DNA of 64,000 nucleotides, taken from NCBI GenBank assembly GCA_016714895.1, contig JADKBV010000001.1, forward strand, positions 992,001-1,056,000. Reading direction: 5' to 3'. How positions within the stretch are numbered: position 1 is the stretch's first letter; every line of letters begins with the position of its first letter. The notes beneath the pieces are model-generated. The model searched no databases, was not told the origin of the DNA, and worked only from the letters and a program-made list of their open reading frames with translations. The DNA comes from Saprospiraceae bacterium. GTDB taxonomy: Bacteria > Bacteroidota > Bacteroidia > Chitinophagales > Saprospiraceae. Shown here in pieces: positions 35,960 to 44,256 of this stretch. The position numbers and the translations under genes are program-made.

Positions 35960-36226
35960 ATTCCGTATTTTTTAGACTTTACGGAAAATGCGAAACAAGA
36001 TATTGATGCTTTACAAAAAGCGGGCAATAAGGTTGTCCTAAATAAACTTTTTACACTATTAGTTGAAATTTCTGAACATCCTTTTACCGGAACAGGTAAA
36101 CCTGAATTACTCAAACATTCTCTTTCCGGTTGTTGGTCTCGTAGAATCAACAGAGAACACAGACTCGTTTATAATGTTGATGAAGGTATTATCAATATTC
36201 TTTCTGTAAGGGGCCATTATATATAA
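35960..36226 (+). CDS. YoeB/Txe-family toxin frame without a canonical start codon
   Basis: The frame encodes YFLDFTENAKQDIDALQKAG and continues to RRINREHRLVYNV and a C-terminal LSVRGHY, the hallmarks of YoeB, which is an RNase that cuts mRNA on the ribosome (Glu, Arg and the C-terminal His-Tyr are kept). No ATG, GTG or TTG exists between the upstream in-frame TAG (35948-35950) and the conserved core. An ATT at 35960, one base after the antitoxin stop, would give MPYFLDF and 88 residues, the normal YoeB length. Either this toxin uses AUU, or its start was lost. All downstream codons are intact, which argues against long decay. Confidence 0.7.
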   Translation: MPYFLDFTENAKQDIDALQKAGNKVVLNKLFTLLVEISEHPFTGTGKPELLKHSLSGCWSRRINREHRLVYNVDEGIINILSVRGHYI

Positions 36227-36531
36227 AAAGTACCATGTTTCAGTGTGATAATCTGGTTTGGTTGTGGAAAATTTTTTACTTCGCCATATGGTTATAGAGT
36301 GCGACCCGATATCTTTTTTATAATCTCCAAAGCCATTCAATTTTTTTTCTTTTGTCCTGAAGCTTTTTGTTTCAGAAGCACGATTTAGGAACCAACGACG
36401 AAAAGGGTGAAGCTTTGGTGACAAATAACGTCAGACAGGAGTAAATTTTACACCCATTATTGAAACGAGTGTATTTTTTTAGTACTTTTACCCTCGTAAA
36501 TACATCAAGACCAAAAAAAACGTTCTATAAA

Positions 36532-37638
36532 GTGAAAACATTTAACCGAAAAATTCCATATAATGACCTTCCCGTGTTGCCTCCAAAGGCAGAATTGGAA
36601 ACGATTAAAATTCTTAAAAAAACAATTTCAGCCGGACGAGCCCTCGCTCAACTCAACGGCACTTTGTTGAACTTACCAAACCCCACCTTGTTTTTAGACA
36701 CTATTTATGTACAGGAAGCGAAAGCCAGTTCGGAAGTGGAAAACATCATAACCACAAATGACGAACTATACAAATCCATGGTAGCCGACAAAAAAATAGA
36801 AAATTCATCTACAAAAGAAGTATTAAGCTATAAAGAGGCTCTTTGGTTAGGTTTTGAAGAACTTGAATCCAAACCATTTATTACTACCAATCTTTGTATT
36901 AAAATTGTGCAGTGTATAAAACAAAATAATGCTTCTATACGAAATACACCCGGAACTACTTTAAAAAATCCACAAGGTGAAATCATGTATACCCCGCCAA
37001 GTGGTGAAATGATCATCCGGGAGAAATTAGCGAACCTCGAAAAATTTATCAACGAAAAAAACACAGACTTTGATAATCAGAAGATCCTTGATCCATTGAT
37101 TAAAATGGCTGTTTTACACTATCAATTTGAAGCGATTCACCCCTTTTCAGATGGAAACGGGAGAACTGGCAGAATCCTGTTATTATTGTATTTGAAACTT
37201 TCAGGACTGTTGGAGATACCTGCTATTTACTTAAGTGAGTATATTATAAAAAACAAAGCTGAATATTACAGGTATTTGAAAAACGTAACCGAAAATCAGG
37301 AGTGGGAGGACTATATTTTATACATGCTGGACATGGTTGAAGTCACTTCAAAAAAAGGTATAAAAAGGGTGCAAAAAATCTCTGAAGCAATGGAAAAAAC
37401 AGCCACCGAAATGAAAAAAAAATTACCAAAAGTCTATTCCAAGGATCTGATTGATATCCTGTTTCGCCTGCCTTATACGAAGCGCCAACACTTAATTGAT
37501 GAAAAGATTGGCAATGCAAAAACTGTCGGAAATTATTTAAACATACTTGAAAAAAACGGATTTTTGACATCAGAAAAATTGGGGAAAGAAAAACTATATC
37601 TTAATCCGGTACTATTAGAAATATTAGAAGAAACATAG
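36532..37638 (+). CDS. Fic family protein (probable AMP-transferase) with inhibitory motif
   Basis: Start set at a GTG at 36532; an in-frame TTG at 36460 is the alternative. The N-terminal helical domain contains SSEVEN (residues 66-71), fitting the (S/T)xxxE(G/N) inhibitory motif whose Glu blocks ATP gamma-phosphate binding in class II Fic proteins. The catalytic motif HPFSDGNGRTGR starts at about residue 203 and is complete. The C-terminal part looks like a winged helix (KRQHLIDEKIGNAKTVGNYLNILEKNGFLTSEKLG). It is expected to AMPylate a protein target and to regulate itself. It lies among toxin-antitoxin loci but has no separate antitoxin gene. Confidence 0.88.
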   Translation: MKTFNRKIPYNDLPVLPPKAELETIKILKKTISAGRALAQLNGTLLNLPNPTLFLDTIYVQEAKASSEVENIITTNDELYKSMVADKKIENSSTKEVLSYKEALWLGFEELESKPFITTNLCIKIVQCIKQNNASIRNTPGTTLKNPQGEIMYTPPSGEMIIREKLANLEKFINEKNTDFDNQKILDPLIKMAVLHYQFEAIHPFSDGNGRTGRILLLLYLKLSGLLEIPAIYLSEYIIKNKAEYYRYLKNVTENQEWEDYILYMLDMVEVTSKKGIKRVQKISEAMEKTATEMKKKLPKVYSKDLIDILFRLPYTKRQHLIDEKIGNAKTVGNYLNILEKNGFLTSEKLGKEKLYLNPVLLEILEET

Positions 37639-37763
37639 TGACAGTATGTTTTAGTATTATTCATCTTTACAAAATTAAGTAAAGTGACCTTACAGAAGGT
37701 GCTGGTGAGGTTTGATATTGCAGATCAACCTCCCGACCATGAGTGGGACTAACCATAATCATT

Positions 37764-37785
37764 CCCGCCTGTTGCGGGATTTTGT
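37764..37785 (+). terminator. Possible terminator after the fic gene
   Basis: CCCGC and GCGGG arms with a 5-base loop, then ATTTTGTT. The stem is short and the T run imperfect. Confidence 0.3.
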
Positions 37786-37795
37786 TATCGCTTAC

Positions 37796-37955
37796 ATGAT
37801 TCAAACTACCCAACCCGCCACTTTTGTCTTTCAAAATTCAGCCGCGAGCCGTTGTCCGCGGTTCCTTCCCTACATTGACCCTTTTTCGGGAAAGTTCAAT
37901 GTTCGTTAGCGATCGGTCAGTCATCATTAAACGTTTATCTATACCCGTTTGTTCC
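37796..37955 (+). repeat. Dispersed repeat, copy A
   Basis: A 160-base segment starting ATGATTCAAACTACCC and ending CCCGTTTGTTCC. It is nearly identical to copy C (from 42552), and its second half matches copy B (from 38776). It contains the palindrome-rich stretch CCGCGAGCCGTTGTCCGCGG. After the end of this segment copy A diverges from the others. No gene is seen in 37639-38251 apart from this repeat. Confidence 0.85.
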
Positions 37956-38251
37956 TGTAAGGGTTGTATTTCCTTTGAAGGGCATCTGGTTGCAATCAGG
38001 CATCTTTTATGTCATCTACCAAACCACACAATTTTTTTTCTTAAGTCTTTAGGCTTTTTTGTATATGCAGCAAGAGTTACAAACCCGCGCCGGAAAAGAA
38101 CTACTATTTAAAAAAATACTAAGCCACACCCTGAATTTATTCAAATTGATTCATTTTTCCACCTGAAATAAACAAAATATTCTGAATTACAATCCTGATT
38201 GAATCCTAATTACCTTATTTTGTGTTTTTCCAACTAAGTAAAATATTCATT

Positions 38252-38461
38252 ATGATATCCCTTTCTCCTCATTTTATAACCGACGGACAAGGTAAAAAAA
38301 TATCTGTTGTCCTTCCTGTTAAAGATTTCGAAGCCATTTTGGAGGAACTGGAAGAGTTGGAAGACATAAAGCTTTATGATGAAGCCAAAAAATCCAATGA
38401 ACCTTCTATCCCAATTGATGATGCCTTCAAAATGATTGAAGCTAAACGCAAAGCGAAGTAA
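38252..38461 (+). CDS. Antitoxin of a RelBE-type locus
   Basis: 69 residues from the ATG at 38252 (MISLSPHFITDGQGKKISVV). It has a beta-strand that would pair with another protomer, an acidic central helix (EAILEELEELEDIKLYDEAKK), and a C-terminal segment IPIDDAFKMIEAKRKAK that would lie on the toxin. Its TAA stop overlaps the toxin ATG by one base (TAATG). Confidence 0.8.
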   Translation: MISLSPHFITDGQGKKISVVLPVKDFEAILEELEELEDIKLYDEAKKSNEPSIPIDDAFKMIEAKRKAK

Positions 38462-38715
38462 TGGCTTATAATGTAACCTTAAAAAAACTAGCCATTAAAG
38501 TTCTTGAAAAAATCAATGAGTCGAATTATTCCAATATCAAGGAAACCATTTACAGTCTTGCCGATAATCCAAGACCCACAGGATATAAAAAGCTTAAGGG
38601 CAGGGATGGTTACCGTATTCGTGTGGCGGATTACCGGATAATTTACGACATACAGGATAGCATTCTTTTGGTGGATGTGATAGATTTGGGACACAGAAAA
38701 GATATTTACGGGTAA
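38461..38715 (+). CDS. RelE/ParE family toxin
   Basis: 84-residue toxin, intact. Typical features are the N-terminal MAYNVTLKKLAIKVLEKI helix, LADNPRPTGYKKLKGRDGYRIRVADYRIIYDI, and the C-terminal VIDLGHRKDIYG. The Arg and His residues in these positions are those used by RelE-like mRNA interferases. Translationally coupled to its antitoxin. It is the last of the TA loci in the island. Confidence 0.88.
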   Translation: MAYNVTLKKLAIKVLEKINESNYSNIKETIYSLADNPRPTGYKKLKGRDGYRIRVADYRIIYDIQDSILLVDVIDLGHRKDIYG

Positions 38716-38775
38716 ATCCTAAAATTAAGATTAGCAGTACGTTTATCAATAATGATATAACCTTATAATTCACAT

Positions 38776-39045
38776 CCGCGTTTCCTTCCCTACATTGACC
38801 CTTTTTCGGAAAAGTTCAATGTTCGTTAGCGATCGGTCAGTTATTATTAAACGATTATCTATACCCGTTTGTTCCGGCGAGATCTGTATTTATGTAGGTG
38901 CGGCCGGGATTGATGTGTTGAATGTACATTTATAGAATAAAAAATTCTTGATGTATGGCATCGCAGTTGAATACTGCGACGATCGGGGGTCGGGAGTCTT
39001 ACTTATATGATCAGAAGCACGAGTTGCAAACTCGCGCTAGCAAGG
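38776..39045 (+). repeat. Dispersed repeat, copy B (complete right part)
   Basis: Starts within the sequence shared with copy A and extends through TTGATGTGTTGAATGTACAT to GCTAGCAAGG. It contains two palindromes: CGCAGT-TGAAT-ACTGCG (38962-38978) and CGAGTT-GCA-AACTCG (39020-39034). Copy C has the same right half but is split by the IS110 element. It lies 70 bases beyond the stop of the putative immunity gene at 39115. Confidence 0.85.
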
Positions 39046-39114
39046 TAAAAACCCGCGCTGGCAAAGGGTGAATCTTACTAATAACAGACTTTTCTTTAGC
39101 CTTTAGCTACGCCA

Positions 39115-39552
39115 TCAATTATATACAATTACTTTCTCTCCAAATAATTTCTTGAACTCAATCACAAGTAGTTCTAATTTTGCAAGGCTGAAAATTGTAC
39201 CAAGGTTTATTTTTATACTTTTATCGCTAGATTTTAAACTTATATCCACAATCACACATAAGTAAAATGCAACATTATCAAAATAGTGAATTTCGATCTT
39301 TTCAATTTCATCTAGCTGTATTGATTTATCATTAAACCATAAAGAACCTCTATTGTAAAACTTTATCAATTTCCCCTCAATGACCCTTAATCCAGCCATA
39401 CCAGTCAGAGCTTGAAGATATAAAATCATACCACACAGGGCTAGCCAATAGTAGTTAAAAAATATAAAGATTAATATGAGTGAAATAATATTTGTTATAC
39501 AAAAATATTCCTGACTAAAACTTTTTGAATTTATGATAACTCCCGAGGTCAT
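39115..39552 (-). CDS. Putative membrane-anchored immunity protein, second copy
   Basis: 145 residues. Two close hydrophobic segments (about 16-50) are followed by a beta-rich domain (RVIEGKLIKFYNRGSLWFNDKSIQLDEIEKIEIHYFDN) and a C-terminal helix. It is clearly related in layout and sequence to the products at 39555-39974 and 44368-44793 and to the broken frame at 44814-45233. It begins two bases after the upstream copy's stop codon. Because the pair follows an RHS tip with a 4-base overlap, an immunity role is inferred. The family itself is not one I can name. Confidence 0.65.
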   Translation of the reverse strand: MTSGVIINSKSFSQEYFCITNIISLILIFIFFNYYWLALCGMILYLQALTGMAGLRVIEGKLIKFYNRGSLWFNDKSIQLDEIEKIEIHYFDNVAFYLCVIVDISLKSSDKSIKINLGTIFSLAKLELLVIEFKKLFGEKVIVYN

Positions 39553-39554
39553 TG

Positions 39555-39974
39555 TTAATCGATTTTAATTTCTTTTCCTAATTTATCTTCTAATTTTGTT
39601 TTAATGAATTCAACATCATCAAACGTACATTCACGACCTAGACAAATTGTTACAGTACTCCTATAATTATCAAGTGAAATATCAACAAACTTATACGTAG
39701 CATAAACACTTTTACCATGAAATATTATCCTGACTTTATTTATTTCATTCAATTTAATATTCATATCCTTTTTCCAAAATTTGAATGGTAAATATTTAAT
39801 TTCCAAATATTCAGCACCCATATAAATTGAACCAGATGATTCAATAGCACTAACCAATAAAATTATTAAAATTACAAACCCTGTAATTATAGAAAAGTTA
39901 AATGCCATAATCAGAATTATCAAACTGATCTTGTTAAAAAATTCTTTAAAAATATTGTTGTGGTATATTATCAT
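39555..39974 (-). CDS. Putative membrane-anchored immunity protein, first copy
   Basis: 139 residues. The N-terminal MIIYHNNIFKEFFNK motif recurs as MIIRHNNFIKEFF and MILRDNNFSKEFF in the second cassette. Membrane segments at about 14-43 are followed by a PH-like beta-rich domain (YLEIKYLPFKFWKKDMNIKL, NEINKVRIIFHGKSVYATYKFVDISL) and a helix. Its ATG overlaps the TGA of the RHS tip (ATGA), so the two are translationally coupled, as expected for a toxin and its cognate immunity protein. A membrane-anchored protector would suit a toxin that acts at the membrane. Confidence 0.7.
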   Translation of the reverse strand: MIIYHNNIFKEFFNKISLIILIMAFNFSIITGFVILIILLVSAIESSGSIYMGAEYLEIKYLPFKFWKKDMNIKLNEINKVRIIFHGKSVYATYKFVDISLDNYRSTVTICLGRECTFDDVEFIKTKLEDKLGKEIKID

Positions 39975-40917
39975 GGTTTATTTTCGTTTTTAGCAACATT
40001 ATCAAGTAGGCTTTTTGAATCACCTATTGTAGAAATAACATTGTCTATAGGTTCTGTCGAATTGGAATTTGGTGTTGGCACTGCAGACTTTAGTTGATTA
40101 AGACCATAAATAAATGTCATTAAATTAATGGCTACTTTAATTTGGCTACCACCAGCGCTGTTTGATATCAATGATTCTCCATTACTTGTAATATTGCTTG
40201 TTAAATCATCGAAACTATTAAGTACTCCTGCTCCGGAAACTATTTTCTCCGCATTTGTTACACCTTTAATAACCCCTTGACCACCAATTGGCAAAGTCAC
40301 TCCAGTCACAAAATTATCAAAAGACTGTTTAAATTCTTGTGAACCTTCTACATTGGGATCAGGACTAAGAAAAAATGTTTTACCAGCTTTCATTGCCATA
40401 TTGTATGACTCTTTGAATGTAACCGGCTCTTTTGCTTTGACGACTTTATTATCATAATGAACTTGTGCAGGGTGACTCTCATCACCCAATGTCAAGGTCA
40501 ATGTACCTGTTGAATGAGGATTATGTGAACTCTTTCCATTAATTGTTTGAGAAGTATTACTTCTATATGAATCAAAATTAATTACATAATACTCAGCGGT
40601 CTTTTCCTGAGTATATTGACTCCAATACGATGAAGCCATTTGATAAAAGTCTTTTAATGATAGTTTGGATATTTGGCCAGATATTTCCCCATTTTTGTAT
40701 GTTTTTAAATACAAATCATTTTTATTTACCGTTGTTAAATACACATTTCCTGCCTTATCCTTAGAATAAATTTCTAATTTAGCTTCCAAACCATCTAAAT
40801 CACTATTGGCAATAGGACTGTTGCTCGCAAACTGATAAGGCGTCAGCATCGGATAGGACTTCGTCAGTGGATCCACGCTCAAAAACTTCCCTATACTCGG
40901 ATTATACCCCGAAAGCT
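39971..40917 (-). CDS. RHS-family C-terminal tip, cut off from its RHS core by an IS
   Basis: The frame begins at the edge of the IS1380 element with SGYNPSIGKFLSVDPLTKSY and PYQFASNSPIANSDLDG, the conserved end of the RHS repeat-associated core. A variable tip of about 270 residues follows. Such tips are usually toxins released from the RHS shell. This one has no motif I recognise. A hydrophobic stretch lies near its end (IKVAINLMTFIYGLNQLKSAV), and the tip ends PIDNVISTIGDSKSLLDNV. The nearest start inside the fragment is TTG at 40882. The RHS shell that should precede it is missing, so this is a displaced or orphan tip that could act only by recombination with another rhs gene. Confidence 0.75.
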
Positions 40918-42523
40918 CCTAGATTCCGCAGCTAGATTATAAAAAATAAGGCAATATGTTGATTAATAACATTTTGCCTTTTGTACTTATTCACCTATAT
41001 TGGTGCTGCTAACAATAAGTGCCATGAAAGTACGATATTCTAACAGTATTAATGCATTTGGGGAATAAATTTTGTTCTTGAGGAGTTTGAGAAATTGAAA
41101 ATTGGCCATATTCTTCATGACAATTTACCTTCCTTAAGCCCAAAGTCAAGTTATAGTTGGAGAGATATATTTTATTCTTTTTCCAGTATTTATTTCTGTG
41201 GTGGAAACTGTATTGAGGATGCAAAGACTATTCTTGCAAATCAATTTGGAATTAATCCCATATTTAAATTGTGTAGCCCGGACACCTTGCTTCGTAGAAT
41301 GGGTGGGCTCTCCTCTGACCAATTACTTTGTAATACGAAACGAGGTACTGTTGAGCACCAGTTTAGTATAAACCAGACCCTGACTGATATGAACGTTAAG
41401 TTACTGAAGAAGCTGGGTGAGTTTAATAAAAATGAAGTGGTCCTAGATTATGATAACACTTTTATTTTCACGGAAAAAGAAGGATGTAAAATGACCTATA
41501 AGCGTGATTACGGCTATCAACCTGGAGTATGTATCTTAAACGAACAAAACGTTTTATACATTGAAAACAGGAACGGAAACAGCGACGCTAAGGCGTTTCA
41601 AACGGATACATTAAACAGAATGTTTCAACATTTACAATCTAATAAAATCTCAAAAATTGACAAGTTTAGGGCTGATTCAGCATCATACCAATTTGAAGTG
41701 GTTACACTTGTTGAAAAATATGTAAAGTTGTTTTACATCGGGGCGAAAAATAGCTACGTGGAAAAATATTTTTCCATGATTGATAATTGGATCCACACCA
41801 AAGATCAAAGTGGTGAGGATGTTTTTATAGGTGAAATTGAGTACATGCCCTTTATCCAGCAAGGTAATAAAGATAAAAAATACAGGCTACTTGTTAAGAA
41901 AAAACTAAGAAAAGACGGACAACTCAACCTTTTTACCAACGAGCCTTATGACTATCATGCCATTTTGACCAATGACTTTACCACTTCATTGCCACAGGCA
42001 ATAAACTTTTTATAACCGACGAGGAGCTTGTGAAAAACAATTTGATATTTTAAAAAACGATTTTGGCTGGAATTATCCTCCATTTTCAGATTTGTCAAAA
42101 AATACCGTTTTCTTTTATTTTGGTGCTATTTGCCGTAACCTTTACAACGTTATTATTTCTAATCTATCGAAAATCTATAAAAATGTAAACATTCACCACA
42201 GAATGAAACGCTTCATTTTTAATTTCATTGCCATTCCCTCAGTTTGGAAAAAAGCATCAAGACAATGGTACCTGAGGGTTTACGGCAAAATACCACTACA
42301 AACATAAACACACAAGGAAAACTACTATTAATCTTCACGAAAACCTGGGATAGGTATGCCCTTTACTCAAATTTCAGTCCCGTTTTATAACAACTAAGCT
42401 TAATTTCTGTACAAATAAGAAACCAAAAAAAACCGCTTTACTTAGGAAAAGGAAATTCCATTACCCAAACACCCCTAAAACCATACTTTTCTTTAATAAG
42501 TTAGCTAAGTTGCGGAATCTAGG
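40918..42523 (+). mobile_element. IS1380-family insertion sequence, decayed
   Basis: 1606 bases with perfect 13-base terminal inverted repeats CCTAGATTCCGCA (40918-40930) and TGCGGAATCTAGG (42511-42523), flanked by AGCT duplications. It carries one transposase gene with two frameshifts. It interrupts an RHS gene between the core and the rest: the tip continues at 40917 and a trace of RHS-like coding (HYDYGF, minus strand) appears at about 42530-42550. It probably cannot move by itself now, but its ends are intact and could be mobilised in trans. Confidence 0.85.
41024..42307 (+). pseudogene. IS1380-family transposase, two frameshifts
   Basis: From ATG 41024 the protein starts MKVRYSNSINAFG, then a run of four G (41060-41063), where five are needed, shifts the frame. 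The main frame INFVLEEFEKLKIG runs on to 42006 with the DDE-type core (VVLDYDNTFIF; KFRADSASYQFEVV). At a run of five T (42007-42011), where four are needed, it shifts again before YNRRGACEKQFDILKNDFG and ends KIPLQT at 42307. Restoring both bases gives about 427 residues, normal for IS1380. The two shifts are in homopolymers, so sequencing error is possible, but both would have to be wrong. Confidence 0.85.
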
Positions 42524-42551
42524 AGCTATCGGGGCTAAATCCATAATCATA

Positions 42552-42813
42552 ATGATTCAAACTACCCCACTTGCCACTTTTGTCTTTCAAAATTCAGCCG
42601 CGAGCCGTTGTCCGCGGTTCCTTCCCTGTATTGACCCTTTTTCGGGAAAGTTCAATGTTCGCATGCGACCGGTCAGTTTTTATTAAACGTTTAGCGGTAG
42701 TTGTTTGTTCCGGCGAGATCTGTATTTATGTAGGTGCGGCCGGGATTGATGTGTTGAATGTACATTTATAGAATAAAAAATTCTTGATGTATGGCATCGC
42801 AGTTGAAAACTGC
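42552..42813 (+). repeat. Dispersed repeat, copy C, left part
   Basis: Matches copy A from its first base and copy B through to the palindrome GCAGTT-GAA-AACTGC (42799-42813), where it is interrupted by the IS110 element. It resumes at 44257. Confidence 0.88.
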
Positions 42814-42909
42814 CTTTAGATTTGCATTTTAAATAATTTGAACACATTAAGATTATTATTATGTATTACTATAGGGGGTCTGGGGGATTTTAAAAAGTGT
42901 TAATTTTGT

Positions 42910-43070
42910 GGAAAAGTTGAGACAAAGTGTGGCAAATTAGGCAAACTGCAAAGTAGAACTTATTCGTCGTTTTAATCCACACTTTGTTCAAAAGGTTAAA
43001 AAGACAGATAGAAAATTAGGGTAAAACCCATTAACAAGGTAATCGTCCTTCACCTTTAACCTCAACTATT
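42910..43070 (+). ncRNA. Putative IS110 bridge RNA (target and donor loops)
   Basis: Two stem-loops in a row. The first has perfect 11-base arms ACAAAGTGTGG (42922-42932) and CCACACTTTGT (42977-42987). Its internal loop holds AAACTGC (42943-42949), identical to the top strand left of the insertion point, and TCGTCG (42964-42969), complementary to the CGACGA right of that point in the uninterrupted copy B. A small hairpin AAGT-AGA-ACTT separates them. The second stem (AGGTTAAA 42993-43000, TTTAACCT 43055-43062) encloses ATAGAAAA (43008-43015), identical to the right end of the IS (44248-44255). A GGGT-AAA-ACCC hairpin follows. This is the layout of the target- and donor-binding loops known for IS110 bridge RNAs. 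Exact ends are unknown. Confidence 0.75.
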
Positions 43071-43113
43071 ATTTACTTATTCTTAATTTTTTAATTTTTA
43101 AACCATTTTCATC

Positions 43114-44139
43114 ATGTTAAAGTTCACCATCGGCGCTGACATATCTAAAGACAAAATCAATTTTGCGCTTCGTTTTCTTAATGACTATCTTTTGGAGAAA
43201 GAAGTGGAAAATACAACTTCAGCTCTTAATAAATTTATTAAAGAAGTTCAGTCATTAGTTAAAAGTATAGCCAAAGAAAAGAAATCTGAGTATACTATTG
43301 AATTTATCATGGAGCACACGGGTATCTACGGCAACTTACTTATAGAATGCCTAGCTGGTCATAAGGTGCTAATGTATATTGTTGCAGGTCTCGAAATTAA
43401 AAACAGTACTGGGATCAGCCGTGGCAAAAATGACAAAATTGATGCAAAGCGTATAGCCGATTATGGGGTAAGGTTTGCCGACAAATTGAAACCTTATACG
43501 CTCTGTGATCAGACATTATCTGAACTCAAAGGCTTGAATACATTAAGAACTCAAATGGTAAGGATCAAAGCTCAACTCACTCAAGCTAATGATGATATTA
43601 AAAAATTCCAAAGTAAGGAACTACAAAAAAAGTCTGATAAACTTAAAAAGCCAGTGGTGAATGAATTAGACCAAGCGATTGAGAAAATTGAAGCCCAAAT
43701 GTTGGAGCTAATCAAGAGCGATGAGTCCATATATGAAAATTATAAGATTGCTCAGTCAGTCCCAGGTGTGGGCAAAATTGTAGCAGTAGCTTTCATTTGT
43801 GCTACTAACAATTTCACAAAATTTGAATCAGCAAAAGCCTTAGGTAGCTATTGTGGAGTAGTACCCTTTGGAAAGGAATCCGGGAGATATAAAGGTAAAG
43901 ACAAGGTATCTCCCATTGCAAATAAGGCTTTAAAAACACTACTACATCTCGGAGCCGTGGCAAGTATCGGCGGCAACAATCCATTTGCAGTTTATTATAA
44001 AAGAAAAGTAACAGAAGATAAGAAAAATAAAATGCTTGCTCTTAACAATGTTCGAAATAAAATAGTAAAAACAATGTTCGCATGTATCAAGAACAAAACC
44101 AAATATAAAGCAGATTATTCATTTTCATTTGCAGCATAA
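43114..44139 (+). CDS. IS110-family transposase (bridge-RNA-guided recombinase)
   Basis: 341 residues. An N-terminal RuvC-like DEDD domain begins FTIGADISKDKINFAL and includes EFIMEHTGIYG and the NDKIDAKRIADYG segment. A central coiled coil (about 150-215) precedes the C-terminal Transposase_20 domain, with QSVPGVGKIVAVAF and its helix-hairpin-helix, and the catalytic Ser likely in the GSYCGVVPFGKESG or LGAVASIGG region. No frameshift or stop. In this family two dimers bind a bridge RNA and recombine donor and target DNA without double-strand breaks. The start ATG follows an AT-rich leader. Confidence 0.92.
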   Translation: MLKFTIGADISKDKINFALRFLNDYLLEKEVENTTSALNKFIKEVQSLVKSIAKEKKSEYTIEFIMEHTGIYGNLLIECLAGHKVLMYIVAGLEIKNSTGISRGKNDKIDAKRIADYGVRFADKLKPYTLCDQTLSELKGLNTLRTQMVRIKAQLTQANDDIKKFQSKELQKKSDKLKKPVVNELDQAIEKIEAQMLELIKSDESIYENYKIAQSVPGVGKIVAVAFICATNNFTKFESAKALGSYCGVVPFGKESGRYKGKDKVSPIANKALKTLLHLGAVASIGGNNPFAVYYKRKVTEDKKNKMLALNNVRNKIVKTMFACIKNKTKYKADYSFSFAA

Positions 44140-44256
44140 TGTCCACGATGTGGATAACTCTGTGAATGGTATTTATTAATCTAATTTTATCAACATAAAA
44201 AAATTCAGTTATGTATTAAAAAAATATCAATTAATGTTTGGTTAAACCATAGAAAA

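Larger units (their letters stand above)
40914..42527 (+). repeat. 4-bp target site duplication around the IS1380 element
   Basis: AGCT at 40914-40917 and again at 42524-42527, directly outside the terminal inverted repeats. Joining the flanks across one AGCT restores an imperfect palindrome, CCCCGATAGCTTTCGGGG. Confidence 0.8.
42814..44256 (+). mobile_element. IS110-family insertion sequence, apparently intact
   Basis: Limits are deduced by comparing the split copy C with copy B: the repeat stops after AACTGC at 42813 and resumes with GACAATCGGGGG at 44257. The element is about 1443 bases and has no terminal inverted repeats or target duplication, as expected for IS110. It has a 300-base left non-coding end, a transposase gene at 43114-44139 and a short right end of about 117 bases. 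The long left end fits the IS110 subgroup, in which a bridge RNA is made from upstream of the transposase. It sits next to a palindrome. Confidence 0.88.

Noticed and set aside
35941..35962. Frameshift fusion of the antitoxin with the YoeB toxin
   Set aside because: The +1 shift would have to occur within 8 bases and no good slippery sequence is present; a fused product would also be unusual for this family.
39115..39974. Classical two-component ABC or efflux pair for the small membrane proteins
   Set aside because: They have one pair of membrane segments and a beta-rich domain with no ATPase or transporter motif.
42001..42020. Programmed frameshift in the IS1380 transposase
   Set aside because: IS1380 transposases are normally a single frame, and the gene needs a second, unrelated correction near its start, so decay (or read error) is simpler.
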